Part shown: positions 6,373 to 6,649 of the stretch, piece by piece
How positions within the stretch are numbered: the first letter of the stretch is position 1
How the letters are laid out: every line of letters begins with the position of its first letter
From: Flavobacteriaceae bacterium UBA4439
Lineage (GTDB): Bacteria > Bacteroidota > Bacteroidia > Flavobacteriales > Flavobacteriaceae
DNA: 6,649 nt
NCBI GenBank assembly: GCA_002390455.1
Contig: DGPN01000046.1
Location: forward strand, 1 to 6,649
Reading direction: 5' to 3'
Translations under genes and position numbers: made by a program
Notes under the pieces: generated by a model
The model's database searches: none
Seen by the model: the letters and a program-made list of their open reading frames with translations, nothing else
Told to the model about the DNA's origin: nothing

Positions 6373-6380
6373 CAAACCTA
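6373..6380 (-). promoter_or_regulatory. Possible -7 promoter element of the secreted-protein gene
   Basis: On the minus strand this reads TAGGTTTG, an exact match to the Bacteroidota -7 consensus TAnnTTTG. It ends 17 bases upstream of the start codon at 6355. No TTG -33 element occurs at the standard spacing upstream, so the call rests on one element. Confidence 0.38.
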
Positions 6381-6402
6381 TTTAAAAATTTAGAACGTTG
6401 AG

Positions 6403-6415
6403 ATTGTTTAACAAT
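6403..6415. repeat. 13-base palindrome, possible operator
   Basis: ATTGTT-T-AACAAT is a perfect inverted repeat of 6-base arms around one central base, in the 112-base region between the divergent secreted-protein and symporter genes. It lies just upstream of the possible -7 element at 6373-6380, in a position suited to a regulator. The sequence is AT-rich, so chance is a fair alternative. Confidence 0.3.
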
Positions 6416-6467
6416 TTTTTATCAGGTTTATAGATTAATGGTTATTTTGGTGCTCAAAATAAAATCA

Positions 6468-6649
6468 ATGGAACTTTTAGGAATAGACTGGGCAATCATC
6501 ATTAGCTTTTTTTCCATCTCCCTTTTTATAGGGGTTTGGGTTTCCAAGAGAGCGGGCTCTTCGAGTAGCGAATTTTTTCTTTCAGGGCGGAATATGCCTT
6601 GGTGGTTATTGGGGGTTTCTATGGTAGCGACCACTTTTTCTACGGATAC
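6468..6649 (+). CDS. Sodium:solute symporter family protein, 5' part
   Basis: An open frame runs from the ATG at 6468 to the window edge without a stop, giving the first 60 residues of a membrane transporter. The first transmembrane helix (about residues 7-26) is followed by a short loop and the segment SSEFFLSGRNMPWW (33-46), then the start of the second helix (LLGVSMVATTFSTD, 47-60). This loop-plus-helix pattern is characteristic of the sodium:solute symporter (SSS) family, which imports sugars, amino acids, organic acids or other solutes with Na+. The substrate cannot be read from this part. An in-frame ATG at 6438 would add ten residues; I prefer 6468 because it gives the usual short N-terminus before the first helix. 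Confidence 0.85.
   Translation, partial: MELLGIDWAIIISFFSISLFIGVWVSKRAGSSSSEFFLSGRNMPWWLLGVSMVATTFSTD

Noticed and set aside
6428..6634. Minus-strand open frame of 68 codons at the right end
   Set aside because: It runs opposite the symporter start, whose first helix and SGRNMPWW motif are clear, and it would occupy the divergent promoter region.

Overview
The window looks like a chromosomal stretch from a Bacteroidota bacterium, most likely a marine or aquatic member of the Cytophagales or Flavobacteriales. Three things point there. The first gene ends in a gliding-motility-type (CHU_C, type B) sorting domain of the type IX secretion system. Ribosome-binding sites of the Shine-Dalgarno type are mostly absent, and two intergenic regions carry TAnnTTTG promoter elements. 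The last complete protein belongs to a secreted family I associate with Bacteroidota. The species cannot be determined from this sequence. No RNA gene, insertion sequence, CRISPR array or phage gene is visible, and coding density is very high. The longest gap between genes is 112 bases (6356-6467).

Layout. Bases 2-1570 (+) are the 3' end of a large secreted, calcium-binding cell-surface protein that is cut by the window edge. Bases 1592-4048 (+) form a tight three-gene run: a small VanZ-like membrane protein, an enolase-superfamily dipeptide epimerase starting 2 bases later, and a DUF1611/DgcN-type protein overlapping the epimerase by 8 bases. A YkuK-type RNase H-like protein (4050-4499, -) converges on this run with one base between the stop codons. 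Across a 61-base divergent promoter region with a dyad lie an ABA4-like (DUF4281) membrane protein and a 66-residue membrane protein (4561-5195, +) joined by an ATGA stop/start overlap. Then come two more small membrane proteins on opposite strands (5204-5434, - and 5462-5632, +), a secreted 239-residue protein (5636-6355, -), and the 5' end of a sodium:solute symporter (6468 onward, +) running off the right edge.

How the genes fit together. The clearest functional unit is the epimerase-DUF1611 pair. Related pairs have been described as DgcA/DgcN, which turn D-glutamate into N-acetyl-L-glutamate, while some Bacteroidota epimerases of this type act on D-Ala-D-Ala or L-Ala-D/L-Glu. Either role is salvage or catabolism of D-amino acids from peptidoglycan. 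The epimerase keeps an Asp-x-Asp pair that in dipeptide epimerases holds a free amino group, so the substrate is an open question. The right half is mainly small membrane proteins of unknown role. I see no complete new defence or mobile system; the most useful leads are the epimerase-DUF1611 unit, the ABA4-like pair, and an easily missed 56-residue membrane protein.
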